13,452 bases of DNA from JBDNBY01 sp039767595 (lineage in GTDB: Bacteria; Pseudomonadota; Alphaproteobacteria; Rhodobacterales; Rhodobacteraceae), in the NCBI GenBank assembly GCA_039767595.1, contig JBDNBY010000074.1, positions 1-13,452 of the forward strand, in the 5' to 3' direction. Positions 1 to 7,038 of the stretch are shown one piece after another (position 1 is the first letter of the stretch; every line of letters starts with the position of its first letter). The notes below the pieces were generated by a model. The model saw nothing but the letters and a program-made list of their open reading frames with translations. It was not told where the DNA came from and did no database searches. The position numbers and the translations under genes were made by a program.

Positions 1-698
1 AACATGTTGATGAATTCCAGATAGAGTCTCAACGCGCCCTTGATCGCCGCTTTGCCTAGCCACTCTTCTTTGCCAGCATAGGCCATCTGCACATATGTGT
101 TTTTGATCTGCTGTGTATCATATGCCGTGAGGCCCGCGAAAATCAAAACACCCAAAGCGTTGATCGCAAATGCCATCGCGCCAGATTGGAACCACAAGTT
201 CATCAAAGACGCCACGATCAGGCCAATCACGCCCATGATCAAGAACGTGCCCATGCCGGAAAGATCTTTTTTCGTTGTGTATCCAACGAGTGACAGACCC
301 GCAAAGGCGATTGATGTGACGAGGAACACTTGCGCGATCGATGTGCCTGTAAAGGCAACAAAGATCCATGCCATCGATAGGCCCATCAGCGCGGCAAAGA
401 CATAGAAAAAGAGCTGAGCCCCTGCCATCGATAGGCGGTTGATTGCGCTGCCGAACATGAACACCATGCCAAGGGGGGCGAACATCGTGATCCATCCCAA
501 AATGGTCATAGAGCCCGTCATGGGATCCCGCAGCATTGAGAAAAATGCAGGTGTTGTGCCTACGGCCCATGCAACGGCAAATGTCAGCAACGTACCCAGT
601 GACATAAGGCCGTAAACTTTGTTCATGTGGGCGCGAAGACCCTCATCAATCGCGGCGCGTGCTCCTTGTGCGGTCTGCGCCGTCGTGAAATTTGCCAT
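1..698 (-). CDS. Bax inhibitor-1/YccA family membrane protein (3' end cut off by window edge)
   Basis: This is an integral membrane protein of the BI-1/YccA (TMBIM) family. Members are multi-pass proteins linked to Ca2+/H+ leak in some homologues and to FtsH protease control in E. coli YccA; the role in this organism is unknown. Reading right to left from ATG at 698, 232 codons are visible with no stop, and the frame runs off the left edge. The N-terminus begins MANFTTAQTAQGARAAIDEG, then hydrophobic segments follow through the rest. The family's C-terminal signature YDTQQIK starts at about residue 193, and LYLEFINM lies at the very edge. Relatives end some 10-25 residues later, so little is missing. 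A strong Shine-Dalgarno, AAGGAGG, sits just upstream (about 704-710 on the complement), which fixes the start. The quinone oxidoreductase gene lies 72 bp upstream on the same strand, so co-transcription is possible. Confidence 0.93.
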   Translation of the reverse strand, partial: MANFTTAQTAQGARAAIDEGLRAHMNKVYGLMSLGTLLTFAVAWAVGTTPAFFSMLRDPMTGSMTILGWITMFAPLGMVFMFGSAINRLSMAGAQLFFYVFAALMGLSMAWIFVAFTGTSIAQVFLVTSIAFAGLSLVGYTTKKDLSGMGTFLIMGVIGLIVASLMNLWFQSGAMAFAINALGVLIFAGLTAYDTQQIKNTYVQMAYAGKEEWLGKAAIKGALRLYLEFINM

Positions 699-770
699 TT
701 AATCCTCCTTAGCAAACATATTTGTACCCAATATTGTGAGCCGCAGGTCATTTTTCAAGATGCTTTTTTG

Positions 771-1739
771 TCACTCATGGTCGATTTCTATAACAATTTT
801 ACCAGTTGATTGACGCGCCTTGAGCGTATCGAGCGCCTCTTGGCACTGATCAAACGCAAATTTATGGCTGATATGCGGGCGAAGATGCCCTGAGGCGATG
901 CGACCAAGGACGTCAATGAGGCTTTGTTTGACAACTTCTGGTTTGGATTTCAGATAACCGCCCCAGTATAGGCCATGGGCGGAAATATTCTTGACCAACA
1001 TGTGATTGGGTTTGAGTGTGGGGACATGCCCGCTGGCAAAGCCAATGATGAGAAACCGCCCATCTGTGCGCAGCGCACGCAACGCCCCTTCGGCGAATGT
1101 GCCGCCGATGGCATCATAGACGATATCAACACCGCCCATATCCTTGAGCGTGCGGTTCAAATCCGCGCCTTGGGCATCAATGAGGTGATCGGCGCCGGCC
1201 TGTTGTGCAATGGCGAGCTTGTCTGCGCCGCGGGCGACGGCAACCACTTCGGCGCCGCTGTCTTTGGCCAGCTCAACGGCCGTGAGGCCAACGCCGCCAG
1301 CCGCCCCGAGAACGACGACTCGCTCACCATGGCGCAGCCGCGCTTGGTGATGGAGGGCGACATGCGACGTGCCATAGGCGATTTGAAATGCCGCTGCGGT
1401 TGAAAATTCAACATTTTTTGGGAGTAAAGTAGCGCGATCCGCCTCAAAGTTGCCATATTCCGACAGGCCGCCGGCGCCGCAAAAGACGCACACGCGGTCG
1501 CCGATTTTGAAATCTGCAACGCCCGCCCCAAGGGCCGTGATTTCGCCGGCCACTTCGAGGCCAAGCGTAAAGGGCGGCTTGGGCGTCTCTTGATAGGTGC
1601 CTTTGATCATCAATAGATCGGCAAAATTGAGCGCGCAGGCCCTAATTTTCACTTGAATTTGCGTGTCTAAGGGCGCGTGCAGCGGTTTTTCGACAAATCG
1701 TGGCGGCGACATATGATCGAGAACGTCAAAGCTTTTCAT
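771..1739 (-). CDS. NADPH:quinone oxidoreductase family protein (zinc-independent MDR)
   Basis: This is a 322-residue medium-chain dehydrogenase/reductase of the quinone oxidoreductase type, predicted to be cytosolic and to reduce quinones or related enones with NADPH. The N-terminal GroES-like domain (about 1-120) carries PFTLGLEVAGEI at 56-67, the MDR signature without the zinc-binding His/Cys set of true alcohol dehydrogenases. The Rossmann domain follows, with the nucleotide-binding loop GAAGGVG at 145-151. A C-terminal GKIVIEI strand closes the fold. Length is normal for the family. The start is ATG at 1739, with a modest AGGGA a few bases upstream. The physiological substrate cannot be told from sequence; related proteins include acrylyl-CoA reductases (AcuI type) and enoyl reductases. 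The gene is transcribed away from the HTH gene across the 1740-1994 gap. Confidence 0.93.
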   Translation of the reverse strand: MKSFDVLDHMSPPRFVEKPLHAPLDTQIQVKIRACALNFADLLMIKGTYQETPKPPFTLGLEVAGEITALGAGVADFKIGDRVCVFCGAGGLSEYGNFEADRATLLPKNVEFSTAAAFQIAYGTSHVALHHQARLRHGERVVVLGAAGGVGLTAVELAKDSGAEVVAVARGADKLAIAQQAGADHLIDAQGADLNRTLKDMGGVDIVYDAIGGTFAEGALRALRTDGRFLIIGFASGHVPTLKPNHMLVKNISAHGLYWGGYLKSKPEVVKQSLIDVLGRIASGHLRPHISHKFAFDQCQEALDTLKARQSTGKIVIEIDHE

Positions 1740-1836
1740 GGGGGATCCCTATGATCGTCTGGGGTTTGCTTGGGGCAGAACATAGGCATAGGGCGCTAAG
1801 AAATAAAGAGAGTGGCGGTTGGCCTTTGCTTATCGA

Positions 1837-1854
1837 ACATCCCTAAAGGGGTGT
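1837..1854. promoter_or_regulatory. Operator-like dyad ACATCCCT-AA-AGGGGTGT
   Basis: Two 8-base arms separated by two bases are complementary at seven of eight positions, and the eighth would be a G:T pair in RNA. The two-base gap is too short for an RNA hairpin using every pair, so a binding site for a dimeric regulator is the likelier reading. It lies about 98 bp upstream of the quinone oxidoreductase start and 140 bp upstream of the HTH start, so it could serve either. No regulator is identified. Confidence 0.3.
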
Positions 1855-1884
1855 ATTTAAACCTCTTTTGGCCTCTGGTTGTTT

Positions 1885-1928
1885 CGCTGATACTCGGTAT
1901 GCGGGTATACATGAGCATCAAATCAGCG
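1885..1928. promoter_or_regulatory. Nested inverted repeat upstream of HTH gene
   Basis: The outer arms CGCTGAT (1885-1891) and ATCAGCG (1922-1928) are perfect complements. Inside them lie CTC (1893-1895) with GAG (1913-1915), and GTAT (1897-1900) with ATAC (1907-1910). Together they form three co-centred layers with short bulges. The element could be an operator, possibly for autoregulation by the neighbouring HTH protein, or a folded leader or small RNA if transcribed. Its position is 66 bp before the HTH start. The function is inferred from symmetry only. Confidence 0.3.
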
Positions 1929-1994
1929 TAATCCGTGTAGCCGCTCAAGGCTGCATCTGGGCGCTAATGTACAGTATAACGAGGTTAAGGTAAG

Positions 1995-2366
1995 ATGCCA
2001 CACGCAGTAGATGTTCACGTTGGACAACGCGTTCGCCACCACCGCTGGTTGGTGAGCATGACGCAACAACAATTGGCCGAGAAAGTCGGAATTAAGTTTC
2101 AGCAGATCCAAAAATACGAGACAGGCGCCAACCGCGTCAGTGCCTCGCGTCTTTGGGATATTGCCGCCGCACTGGGCGTTGATGTCTCAGTCTTTTTCGC
2201 AGGGCTCACAGATGAGCTGGGCGAGACAGCCGATGGCAACCCAGCCGCCATTGACATTTTGCGCGACAAAGAAGCCTTGGATCTCGTGCGTGCGTATTAT
2301 CAAATTCCCGAGAACCAACGCCGCAGATTGTTTGAATTGGCCCGTGCGCTCGGCGCAGCCGAGTGA
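1995..2366 (+). CDS. XRE-family HTH transcriptional regulator (PraR-like)
   Basis: This is a small cytosolic DNA-binding protein of 123 residues. A Cro/C1-type helix-turn-helix spans about residues 9-68, with MTQQQLAEKVGI followed by the recognition-helix region KFQQIQKYETGANRVSASRL. This KFQQIQKYE pattern is typical of the alphaproteobacterial single-domain group that includes rhizobial PraR, which regulates quorum-sensing and surface genes. The last 45 residues are a helical tail (LVRAYYQIPENQRRRLFELARAL) of the kind seen in the same group. The start ATG is supported by TAAGG and GAGG just upstream. The gene lies 55 bp before the phosphatase gene on the same strand and may be co-transcribed. 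The targets are unknown; the nested dyad upstream would fit autoregulation but is unproven. Confidence 0.9.
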   Translation: MPHAVDVHVGQRVRHHRWLVSMTQQQLAEKVGIKFQQIQKYETGANRVSASRLWDIAAALGVDVSVFFAGLTDELGETADGNPAAIDILRDKEALDLVRAYYQIPENQRRRLFELARALGAAE

Positions 2367-2421
2367 TTGCCAAGGCGTAGTGAACACGGTACCCTAGGCC
2401 AAATTCTTATGGCGGGGTCTT

Positions 2422-3246
2422 ATGCGTGTTCAACTGTCCAGTGACGATCAAAACCACATCATTGCGACCGCGCATCGTCTGGCTGACGCTGCGCGGTTCG
2501 CTATTTTACCGCATTTTCGCACATCTTTGACGGCGCAAAACAAAGATGCCTCAGGCTACGACCCTGTGACCATTGCAGATCGCGCGGCGGAGCAAGCCAT
2601 GCGCGAGATCCTCGCCGAGCTGCGCCCTCAAGACGGCATTATTGGCGAAGAATTTGGCACCTCCCAAGGACAATCCGGTATTGATTGGATTTTAGATCCG
2701 ATCGATGGGACACGCGCGTTTATCTGCGGGGCGCCCACATGGGGGGTGTTGATCGGCGTCGCGATCGAGGGGCACGTTGTGTATGGGATAGTCGACCAAC
2801 CTCATATCGGCGAGCGGTTCGAAGGAGGCTTTGGCCGTGCGCAACTCAGTGGGCCACATGGGGAGATGGCCTTGGCCACACGCGCCGCGCGCCCCTTGGA
2901 TCAATCGGTGATCATGACCACATTCCCCGAAGTTGGCACCGCGTCCGAGCGTGCATGTTTCGAGCATTTGGCGCAGCGCTGTTTGCTCGTACGCTACGGT
3001 ATGGATTGTTACGCCTATATGTTGCTGGCATTGGGCCAGATTGATTATGTCATGGAGGCGGGCCTCAACAGTTATGACATCGCTGGGCCCATTGGTGTGA
3101 TTGAGGCCGCCGGCGGCGTTGTGCGCAGCTGGTCTGGCTGTACCGCCGTCGGGGGCGGGCGGGTTTTAGCCGCGAGCAATCAAGAGATGCTCGATCAGGC
3201 CTTGCGCTCTTTGGCCCCCATGTTAGAGCGAGATGAGGCACAATAG
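2422..3246 (+). CDS. hisN: Inositol monophosphatase-family phosphatase, probable histidinol-phosphatase (HisN type)
   Basis: This is a 274-residue Mg2+-dependent, Li+-sensitive-type phosphatase of the IMPase superfamily. The metal-site motifs are intact: GEE at 75-77, DPIDGT at 92-97 and the C-terminal Asp in NSYDIAGPI (D219). The segment after DPIDGT reads RAFICGAPTWGVLIGV, which resembles the HisN histidinol-phosphatases of actinobacteria and alphaproteobacteria (DPIDGT-R-x-F-x-x-G-x-P-x-W-G) more than classical SuhB or CysQ. HisN would dephosphorylate L-histidinol phosphate in histidine synthesis. The start ATG follows a GGCGGGG purine run (2411-2417). It sits 39 bp before mgtE, with no histidine gene nearby, so context does not confirm the substrate. 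Inositol-1-phosphate or another sugar phosphate is a real alternative. Confidence 0.88.
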   Translation: MRVQLSSDDQNHIIATAHRLADAARFAILPHFRTSLTAQNKDASGYDPVTIADRAAEQAMREILAELRPQDGIIGEEFGTSQGQSGIDWILDPIDGTRAFICGAPTWGVLIGVAIEGHVVYGIVDQPHIGERFEGGFGRAQLSGPHGEMALATRAARPLDQSVIMTTFPEVGTASERACFEHLAQRCLLVRYGMDCYAYMLLALGQIDYVMEAGLNSYDIAGPIGVIEAAGGVVRSWSGCTAVGGGRVLAASNQEMLDQALRSLAPMLERDEAQ

Positions 3247-3285
3247 CTGCGCGCGCATGCACAGAATCATCCACAAGGGGATCCA

Positions 3286-4668
3286 ATGGCGGACGATCTT
3301 CTAAAAACTGAATATATCGACAGTGATGACTTTGCTCAGACTGCGCGGGCGATGACCCTTGTCATGTCCGCGATCGAGCTCGATGATCGCGCGGGGCTAT
3401 TGAGCGCGCTAGATCCGCTGCACCCCGCCGATGTCGCCGATATTATCGAGCAAATGAATGCCGCCGATCGGCGGCGATTAATTGGCCTTTATGGCCATAA
3501 ATTTGACGGTGATGTCCTCTCCGAACTGGACGAGTCGTTGCGCGAAGAGGTTATCGACGCGATGACCCCGCGCGCCTTGGCCGAGGCGGTGCGGGATCTT
3601 GAATCGGATGACGTCGTTGATTTGATCGAAGATCTCGCCGGTGAACAGCGTGATGCCGTGATCAATGCGTTGGATGATCCGGATCGAACGGCGGTCTATC
3701 AGGCGTTTAACTACCCAGAGTATTCCGCCGGACGTTTGATGCAGCGCGAATTTGTGGTCGCGCCCGAGCATTGGACGGTGGGCGAGACATTGGATTACTT
3801 GCGCAAGGCCGATGATTTGCCTGAGCAATTCTATCATGTGACCCTCGTTGATCCGCGGATGCGGCCCATCGCGAACGTGACTTTGGGGCGAATAATTTCT
3901 GCCTCGCGGGGCGTGACCCTCAAGGATATCGAAGAAGAGACTTTTCGCGTGATCCGCGCGGATGCCGATGAGGCCGATGTTGCCTATGCGTTCAATCAGT
4001 ATCACTTAATCTCGGCCCCTGTGGTTGATGATGAAGGACGGGTCATTGGTTTGATCACGATTGATGACGCCATGGCCGTTTTGGACGAAGAGGCCGAAGA
4101 AGACATCATGCGCCTCGCCGGTGTTGGTGAAGGCTCGCTGTCTGACAAAGTTTTCGAAACGGTCAAACAACGTTTTACATGGCTGTTTGTGAATTTAGTG
4201 ACGGCGATTTTGGCCTCGTTGGTGATTTCCCAATTTGAAGAAACGATCACGGCCCTTGTGGCGCTTGCCGTGCTGATGCCGATTGTGGCCTCAATGGGGG
4301 GCAACGCGGGCACGCAGTCGTTGACCGTGGCAGTGCGGGCGATTGCGACGCGCGATTTGACCTCGGCCAACGTGATGCGCGTTATTCGACGCGAAGTGCT
4401 CGTGGGTTTGGTTAACGGGATTGTGTTCGCTTTGGTGATGGGCGGTGTCGGTATTTTGTGGTTCGGCACCTTTGCATTGGGCTATGTCATTGCCTTAGCG
4501 ATGGTCATCAATTTAGTGGTGGCAGGCCTTGCAGGGACGCTGATCCCTGTGGTGCTGGATCGGCTCAAGATTGACCCAGCGCTGGCATCTGGGGCGTTCG
4601 TGACAACGGTGACAGATGTCGTCGGGTTCTTTGCCTTTTTGGGGTTGGCATCATGGATACTGATTTAA
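3286..4668 (+). CDS. mgtE: Magnesium transporter MgtE
   Basis: This is a 460-residue inner-membrane Mg2+ channel acting as a homodimer. The layout matches the family. An acidic MgtE N-domain covers about 30-135 (HPADVADIIEQM, then repeated helical hairpins). A pair of CBS domains lies at about 135-265 (YSAGRLMQREFV; FNQYHLISAPVVDDEGRVIGLITIDD), and a plug helix follows near 270-298. The transmembrane part from about 300 to the end has about five helices. The conserved pore-region motif MPIVASMGGNAGTQS is at 331-345. The Asp in TTVTDVVGF (D444) corresponds to the Mg2+-selecting D432 of the Thermus protein. A good SD, AGGGGA (3276-3281), precedes the ATG. The last 16 bases overlap the next gene. 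In this family the cytosolic domains sense Mg2+ and gate the pore. Confidence 0.96.
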   Translation: MADDLLKTEYIDSDDFAQTARAMTLVMSAIELDDRAGLLSALDPLHPADVADIIEQMNAADRRRLIGLYGHKFDGDVLSELDESLREEVIDAMTPRALAEAVRDLESDDVVDLIEDLAGEQRDAVINALDDPDRTAVYQAFNYPEYSAGRLMQREFVVAPEHWTVGETLDYLRKADDLPEQFYHVTLVDPRMRPIANVTLGRIISASRGVTLKDIEEETFRVIRADADEADVAYAFNQYHLISAPVVDDEGRVIGLITIDDAMAVLDEEAEEDIMRLAGVGEGSLSDKVFETVKQRFTWLFVNLVTAILASLVISQFEETITALVALAVLMPIVASMGGNAGTQSLTVAVRAIATRDLTSANVMRVIRREVLVGLVNGIVFALVMGGVGILWFGTFALGYVIALAMVINLVVAGLAGTLIPVVLDRLKIDPALASGAFVTTVTDVVGFFAFLGLASWILI

Positions 4669-5234
4669 CACAGATCAAAGCCGCGGCGCGCAAGGCGGGG
4701 TTCGCCCGCCGCAAAGAGGCGCATGCCGCGCGCACCATCGAGGCCGATCACCATTTGGCGCAGCTGTTGTCTGGCACGCAAGGCCGCGTCATCGCGGGCT
4801 ATATGCCCATTCGAACTGAGATTAATCCCCTGCGTGTGATGACCGAGCTGGCCGCCGCCAACACCATCGCCGTGCCGGTGATCCAAGGCGCGGGCCGCCC
4901 GCTTGAGTTTTCGCGGTGGTCGGCCGGCGGGGCGCTGCGCGAGGGTCCCTTTGGGGCGCAGGTGCCCCAGCATGACGATTTTGTCGTGCCCGATATTGTG
5001 ATTGTGCCGCTGGTGGCCTTTGACCGCAACGGCGGGCGTTTAGGCTATGGCGGGGGGTTTTATGACCGAACGCTAGAGCGATTGCGCAAGGCTGGCCCGC
5101 TCAAGGCCTATGGCTTTGCCTATGCCGCACAAGAGGCAGATGCCCTCCCACTTGAGCCGACCGATCAGCCGCTTGATGCGATTGTCACCGAAAAGGGCAT
5201 TTTGACATTTGACACTACACCAAGCGCAGCGTAG
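4653..5234 (+). CDS. 5-formyltetrahydrofolate cyclo-ligase (MTHFS)
   Basis: This is a 193-residue cytosolic enzyme converting 5-formyl-THF plus ATP to 5,10-methenyl-THF, which returns the inhibitory storage folate to the one-carbon pool. The family marks are visible: a basic N-terminal helix (AARKAGFARRKEA), GYMPIRTEINP at 49-59 with the folate-contacting Glu, and the nucleotide-binding signature FDRNGGRLGYGGGFYDR at 123-139. Length is usual for the family. The ATG lies inside the end of mgtE (16-nt overlap in another frame) with GGGG at 4641-4644 as SD, which suggests translational coupling. The ymdB-type gene starts 9 nt after its stop. In bacteria this gene is often called ygfA or fau; I leave the symbol blank because usage varies. 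Confidence 0.95.
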   Translation: MDTDLTQIKAAARKAGFARRKEAHAARTIEADHHLAQLLSGTQGRVIAGYMPIRTEINPLRVMTELAAANTIAVPVIQGAGRPLEFSRWSAGGALREGPFGAQVPQHDDFVVPDIVIVPLVAFDRNGGRLGYGGGFYDRTLERLRKAGPLKAYGFAYAAQEADALPLEPTDQPLDAIVTEKGILTFDTTPSAA

Positions 5235-5243
5235 CCCTAGCGT

Positions 5244-6059
5244 ATGAGATTATTATACCTTGGGGATGTCATGGGGCGCGCTGGCCGTGCCGCCGTGACC
5301 GAGCGCCTCCCAAAGCTGCGCGCACAGTGGAAGTTGGATTTCATCGCCATCAATGGCGAGAATGCCACGGGGGGCATGGGCCTCTCGGCAGGGCATAGCA
5401 AAGAGCTATTTGCCGCTGGCCCCGATTGCGTCACGTTGGGGGATCATGCCTTTGATCAAAAGGATATGCTCCAAGAGATTGACCGCGAAACGCGCATTAT
5501 CCGTCCGCTGAATTTTGCCAAAGATGCCCCAGGGCGCGGCGCACGCATCTACACGGATCCGCGTGGGCGCAAAGTGCTTGTTGTGCAAGTTTTGGGACAA
5601 GTGTTCATGAAGCGGCCCTTTGACGATCCGTTCTCGGCGCTTGAAAGGGTGCTCAAGCAATACCCGCTGGGTGGGGCTGTGCATGCGATCATCATTGATA
5701 TTCATTGCGAGGCGACATCAGAGAAAATGGCGATTGGCCATTTTTGTGATGGCAAGGCGTCCTTGGTTGTTGGCACGCACACCCATGTGCCCACGGGCGA
5801 TGCGCAAATCCTGCCCAATGGAACGGCTTATATGACCGATGCGGGCATGTGCGGGGATTATAATTCGGTGATTGGCATGGATAAGGCAGAGCCGATGCGC
5901 CGCTTTATCACGGGCATGCCAAAGGGGCGGTTTGAACCAGCCAATGGCGAGGCGACCCTCAGCGGTGTCTTTGTCGAAACGGATGACAAAACTGGTCGCG
6001 CCCTGCGTGTGTGCCCTGTGCGCATTGGCGGACGCCTACAAGAGACCCCAGCGCCGTGA
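5244..6059 (+). CDS. YmdB-type metallophosphoesterase (TIGR00282 family)
   Basis: This is a 271-residue binuclear-metal phosphodiesterase. Bacillus YmdB hydrolyses cyclic nucleotides such as 2',3'-cAMP and affects biofilm and RNA turnover; the role in alphaproteobacteria is not established. Metal ligands line up with the Bacillus enzyme: D8 in LGDVMG, E39-N40 in NGEN, H68, H153 in DIHCEA, and H178/H180 in GTHTHVP. The position equivalent to Bacillus N67 (the GNH motif) is Asp here (GDH at 66-68, codon GAT). The nucleophile-region loop TDAGMCG is present. No clear SD precedes the ATG; the 9-nt gap to the cyclo-ligase gene suggests coupling. The stop overlaps the GTG of the next gene. Confidence 0.93.
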   Translation: MRLLYLGDVMGRAGRAAVTERLPKLRAQWKLDFIAINGENATGGMGLSAGHSKELFAAGPDCVTLGDHAFDQKDMLQEIDRETRIIRPLNFAKDAPGRGARIYTDPRGRKVLVVQVLGQVFMKRPFDDPFSALERVLKQYPLGGAVHAIIIDIHCEATSEKMAIGHFCDGKASLVVGTHTHVPTGDAQILPNGTAYMTDAGMCGDYNSVIGMDKAEPMRRFITGMPKGRFEPANGEATLSGVFVETDDKTGRALRVCPVRIGGRLQETPAP

Positions 6060-6949
6060 AGGCCGTGTGGCCATGGATCGTCTTGCTTTTGCTTGGGGCC
6101 GGCTGGGGCGTGACCTTCCCGCTGACCAAAGTGGCCGTGTCCACGGGGTATGGGCATTATGGATTGGTGTTTTGGCAATTGGCGCTGGGCGCAGTCTTTC
6201 TCGGCGGGATCTGTGCGCTGCGCGGTCAGCCGATCCATTTAGGGCGACGTGAGATCGCAATGGGGATTGTGATTGCCATCATCGGCACGATTTTCCCCAA
6301 TACAGCCAGTTACCAAGCGGCCGTGGAATTGCCCGCAGGGGTGATGGCGATCCTTGTGGCCACAGTCTCAATCTTTGCCTATCCTGTTGCGATGATGCTT
6401 GGGGTGGATCGATTTGATCTGCGGCGCCTGTTCGGATTAACCTTGGGCTTGGGCGCTGTGGTCGTGTTATCTTGGCCGCAATTAATGGAGGGCGACACAG
6501 TGTTGGGCGGTGGATCGCTTGGCTTTATCCTACTGGGATTAGTCGCCCCTTTGTTCTATGCGTTTGAGGGCAATATCGTTGGCAAATACGGTACGTTTCG
6601 CATGGATGCGATCCAAACTTTATTCGTCGCCTCATGTATTGGGACGCTTTTGATGATCCCCGTTGTGGTGATCTCTGGTCACTATATCGTGCCGCTGTGG
6701 CCCGTGCCCAAAGAGCAATGGGCCATGTTTGGCGTCGCGATTGTGCATGCTACGGTCTATAGCGGATATGTTTGGTTCGTTGGCCGCGTCGGCGCCGTAT
6801 TCGCCGCGCAAGTGGCCTATGCCGTGACGTTGTTTGGGGTGTTTGCCTCGGCGTGGTTCTTGGCCGAGGCGTATCCTTCGACGATGTGGGCCGCGTTAGG
6901 TCTGATGATCGCAGGGATGGCATTGGTGCAACCGCGCAAAGCGCGATAA
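6056..6949 (+). CDS. DMT-family (EamA) transporter
   Basis: This is an inner-membrane protein of about 298 residues with two EamA repeats and about ten transmembrane helices, of the drug/metabolite transporter superfamily. The first repeat begins WPWIVLLLLGAGWGVTFPLTKVAV, with the typical WG-x-x-F-x-x-x-K pattern of helix 1. The second repeat begins near LGFILLGLVAPLFYAFEGNIVGK. The start is chosen as GTG at 6056, which makes the classical GTGA overlap with the ymdB stop; a 15-codon longer in-frame ATG exists at 6011 but would lie deep inside ymdB and adds a hydrophilic stretch unlike the family N-terminus. The substrate is unknown; members export amino acids, nucleotides or other metabolites. 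Confidence 0.9.
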   Translation: MKAVWPWIVLLLLGAGWGVTFPLTKVAVSTGYGHYGLVFWQLALGAVFLGGICALRGQPIHLGRREIAMGIVIAIIGTIFPNTASYQAAVELPAGVMAILVATVSIFAYPVAMMLGVDRFDLRRLFGLTLGLGAVVVLSWPQLMEGDTVLGGGSLGFILLGLVAPLFYAFEGNIVGKYGTFRMDAIQTLFVASCIGTLLMIPVVVISGHYIVPLWPVPKEQWAMFGVAIVHATVYSGYVWFVGRVGAVFAAQVAYAVTLFGVFASAWFLAEAYPSTMWAALGLMIAGMALVQPRKAR

Positions 6950-7020
6950 AGCATTGAGATCCGGCGCAGCGTTGCGTAATAGACGCAGGTGAAGCACAGC
7001 CTAATCGTGCATACAGTGCG

Positions 7021-7030
7021 CCGATATCGG
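7021..7030. repeat. Perfect 10-bp palindrome CCGATATCGG at SLC13 gene leader
   Basis: CCGATATCGG is a perfect palindrome whose last two bases overlap the GGAGG ribosome binding site (7029-7033) of the SLC13 gene. A bound dimeric protein here could affect expression, but the site is short and may be chance. I see no clear promoter or terminator in the rest of the 89-bp gap (6950-7038). The only other structure is a weak TGCGT/ACGCA stem at about 6973-6987. Confidence 0.25.
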
Positions 7031-7038
7031 AGGTCTCC

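Larger units (their letters stand above)
1740..1994. promoter_or_regulatory. Divergent intergenic region between quinone oxidoreductase and HTH gene
   Basis: These 255 bases separate two divergently read genes, so both promoters should lie here. Visible elements are an 18-bp dyad at 1837-1854 and a nested inverted repeat at 1885-1928, each listed separately. A TATAAC hexamer at 1975-1980 resembles a -10 box for the rightward gene, but no good -35 lies at the right distance and it would leave almost no leader, so I do not call a promoter position. Next to the HTH start, GAGG (1981-1984) and TAAGG (1986-1990) are candidate ribosome binding sites. I see no open reading frame or tRNA here. Confidence 0.5.

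Noticed and set aside
118..570. A 150-codon minus-strand open frame within the Bax inhibitor gene region
   Set aside because: It is a shadow frame. The overlapping frame from 698 gives a continuous BI-1 protein with family motifs, while this one is Cys/His/Arg-rich without recognisable domains.
975..1403. A 142-codon plus-strand open frame opposite the quinone oxidoreductase gene
   Set aside because: It is antisense to a clear MDR protein and has no family motif or own RBS; long antisense frames are common in GC-rich genes.
1975..1980. TATAAC as a -10 box for the HTH gene
   Set aside because: No matching -35 at 16-18 bases, and the transcript would start about 8 bases before the ATG, leaving no room for the SD.
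3478..4005. A 175-codon minus-strand open frame inside mgtE
   Set aside because: It lies fully antisense to the MgtE N-domain and CBS region and shows no recognisable protein pattern.
6011..6055. An upstream ATG that would extend the DMT transporter by 15 residues
   Set aside because: It would overlap ymdB by 49 bases and adds a hydrophilic segment; the GTG at 6056 gives the classical GTGA junction and a family-like N-terminus.
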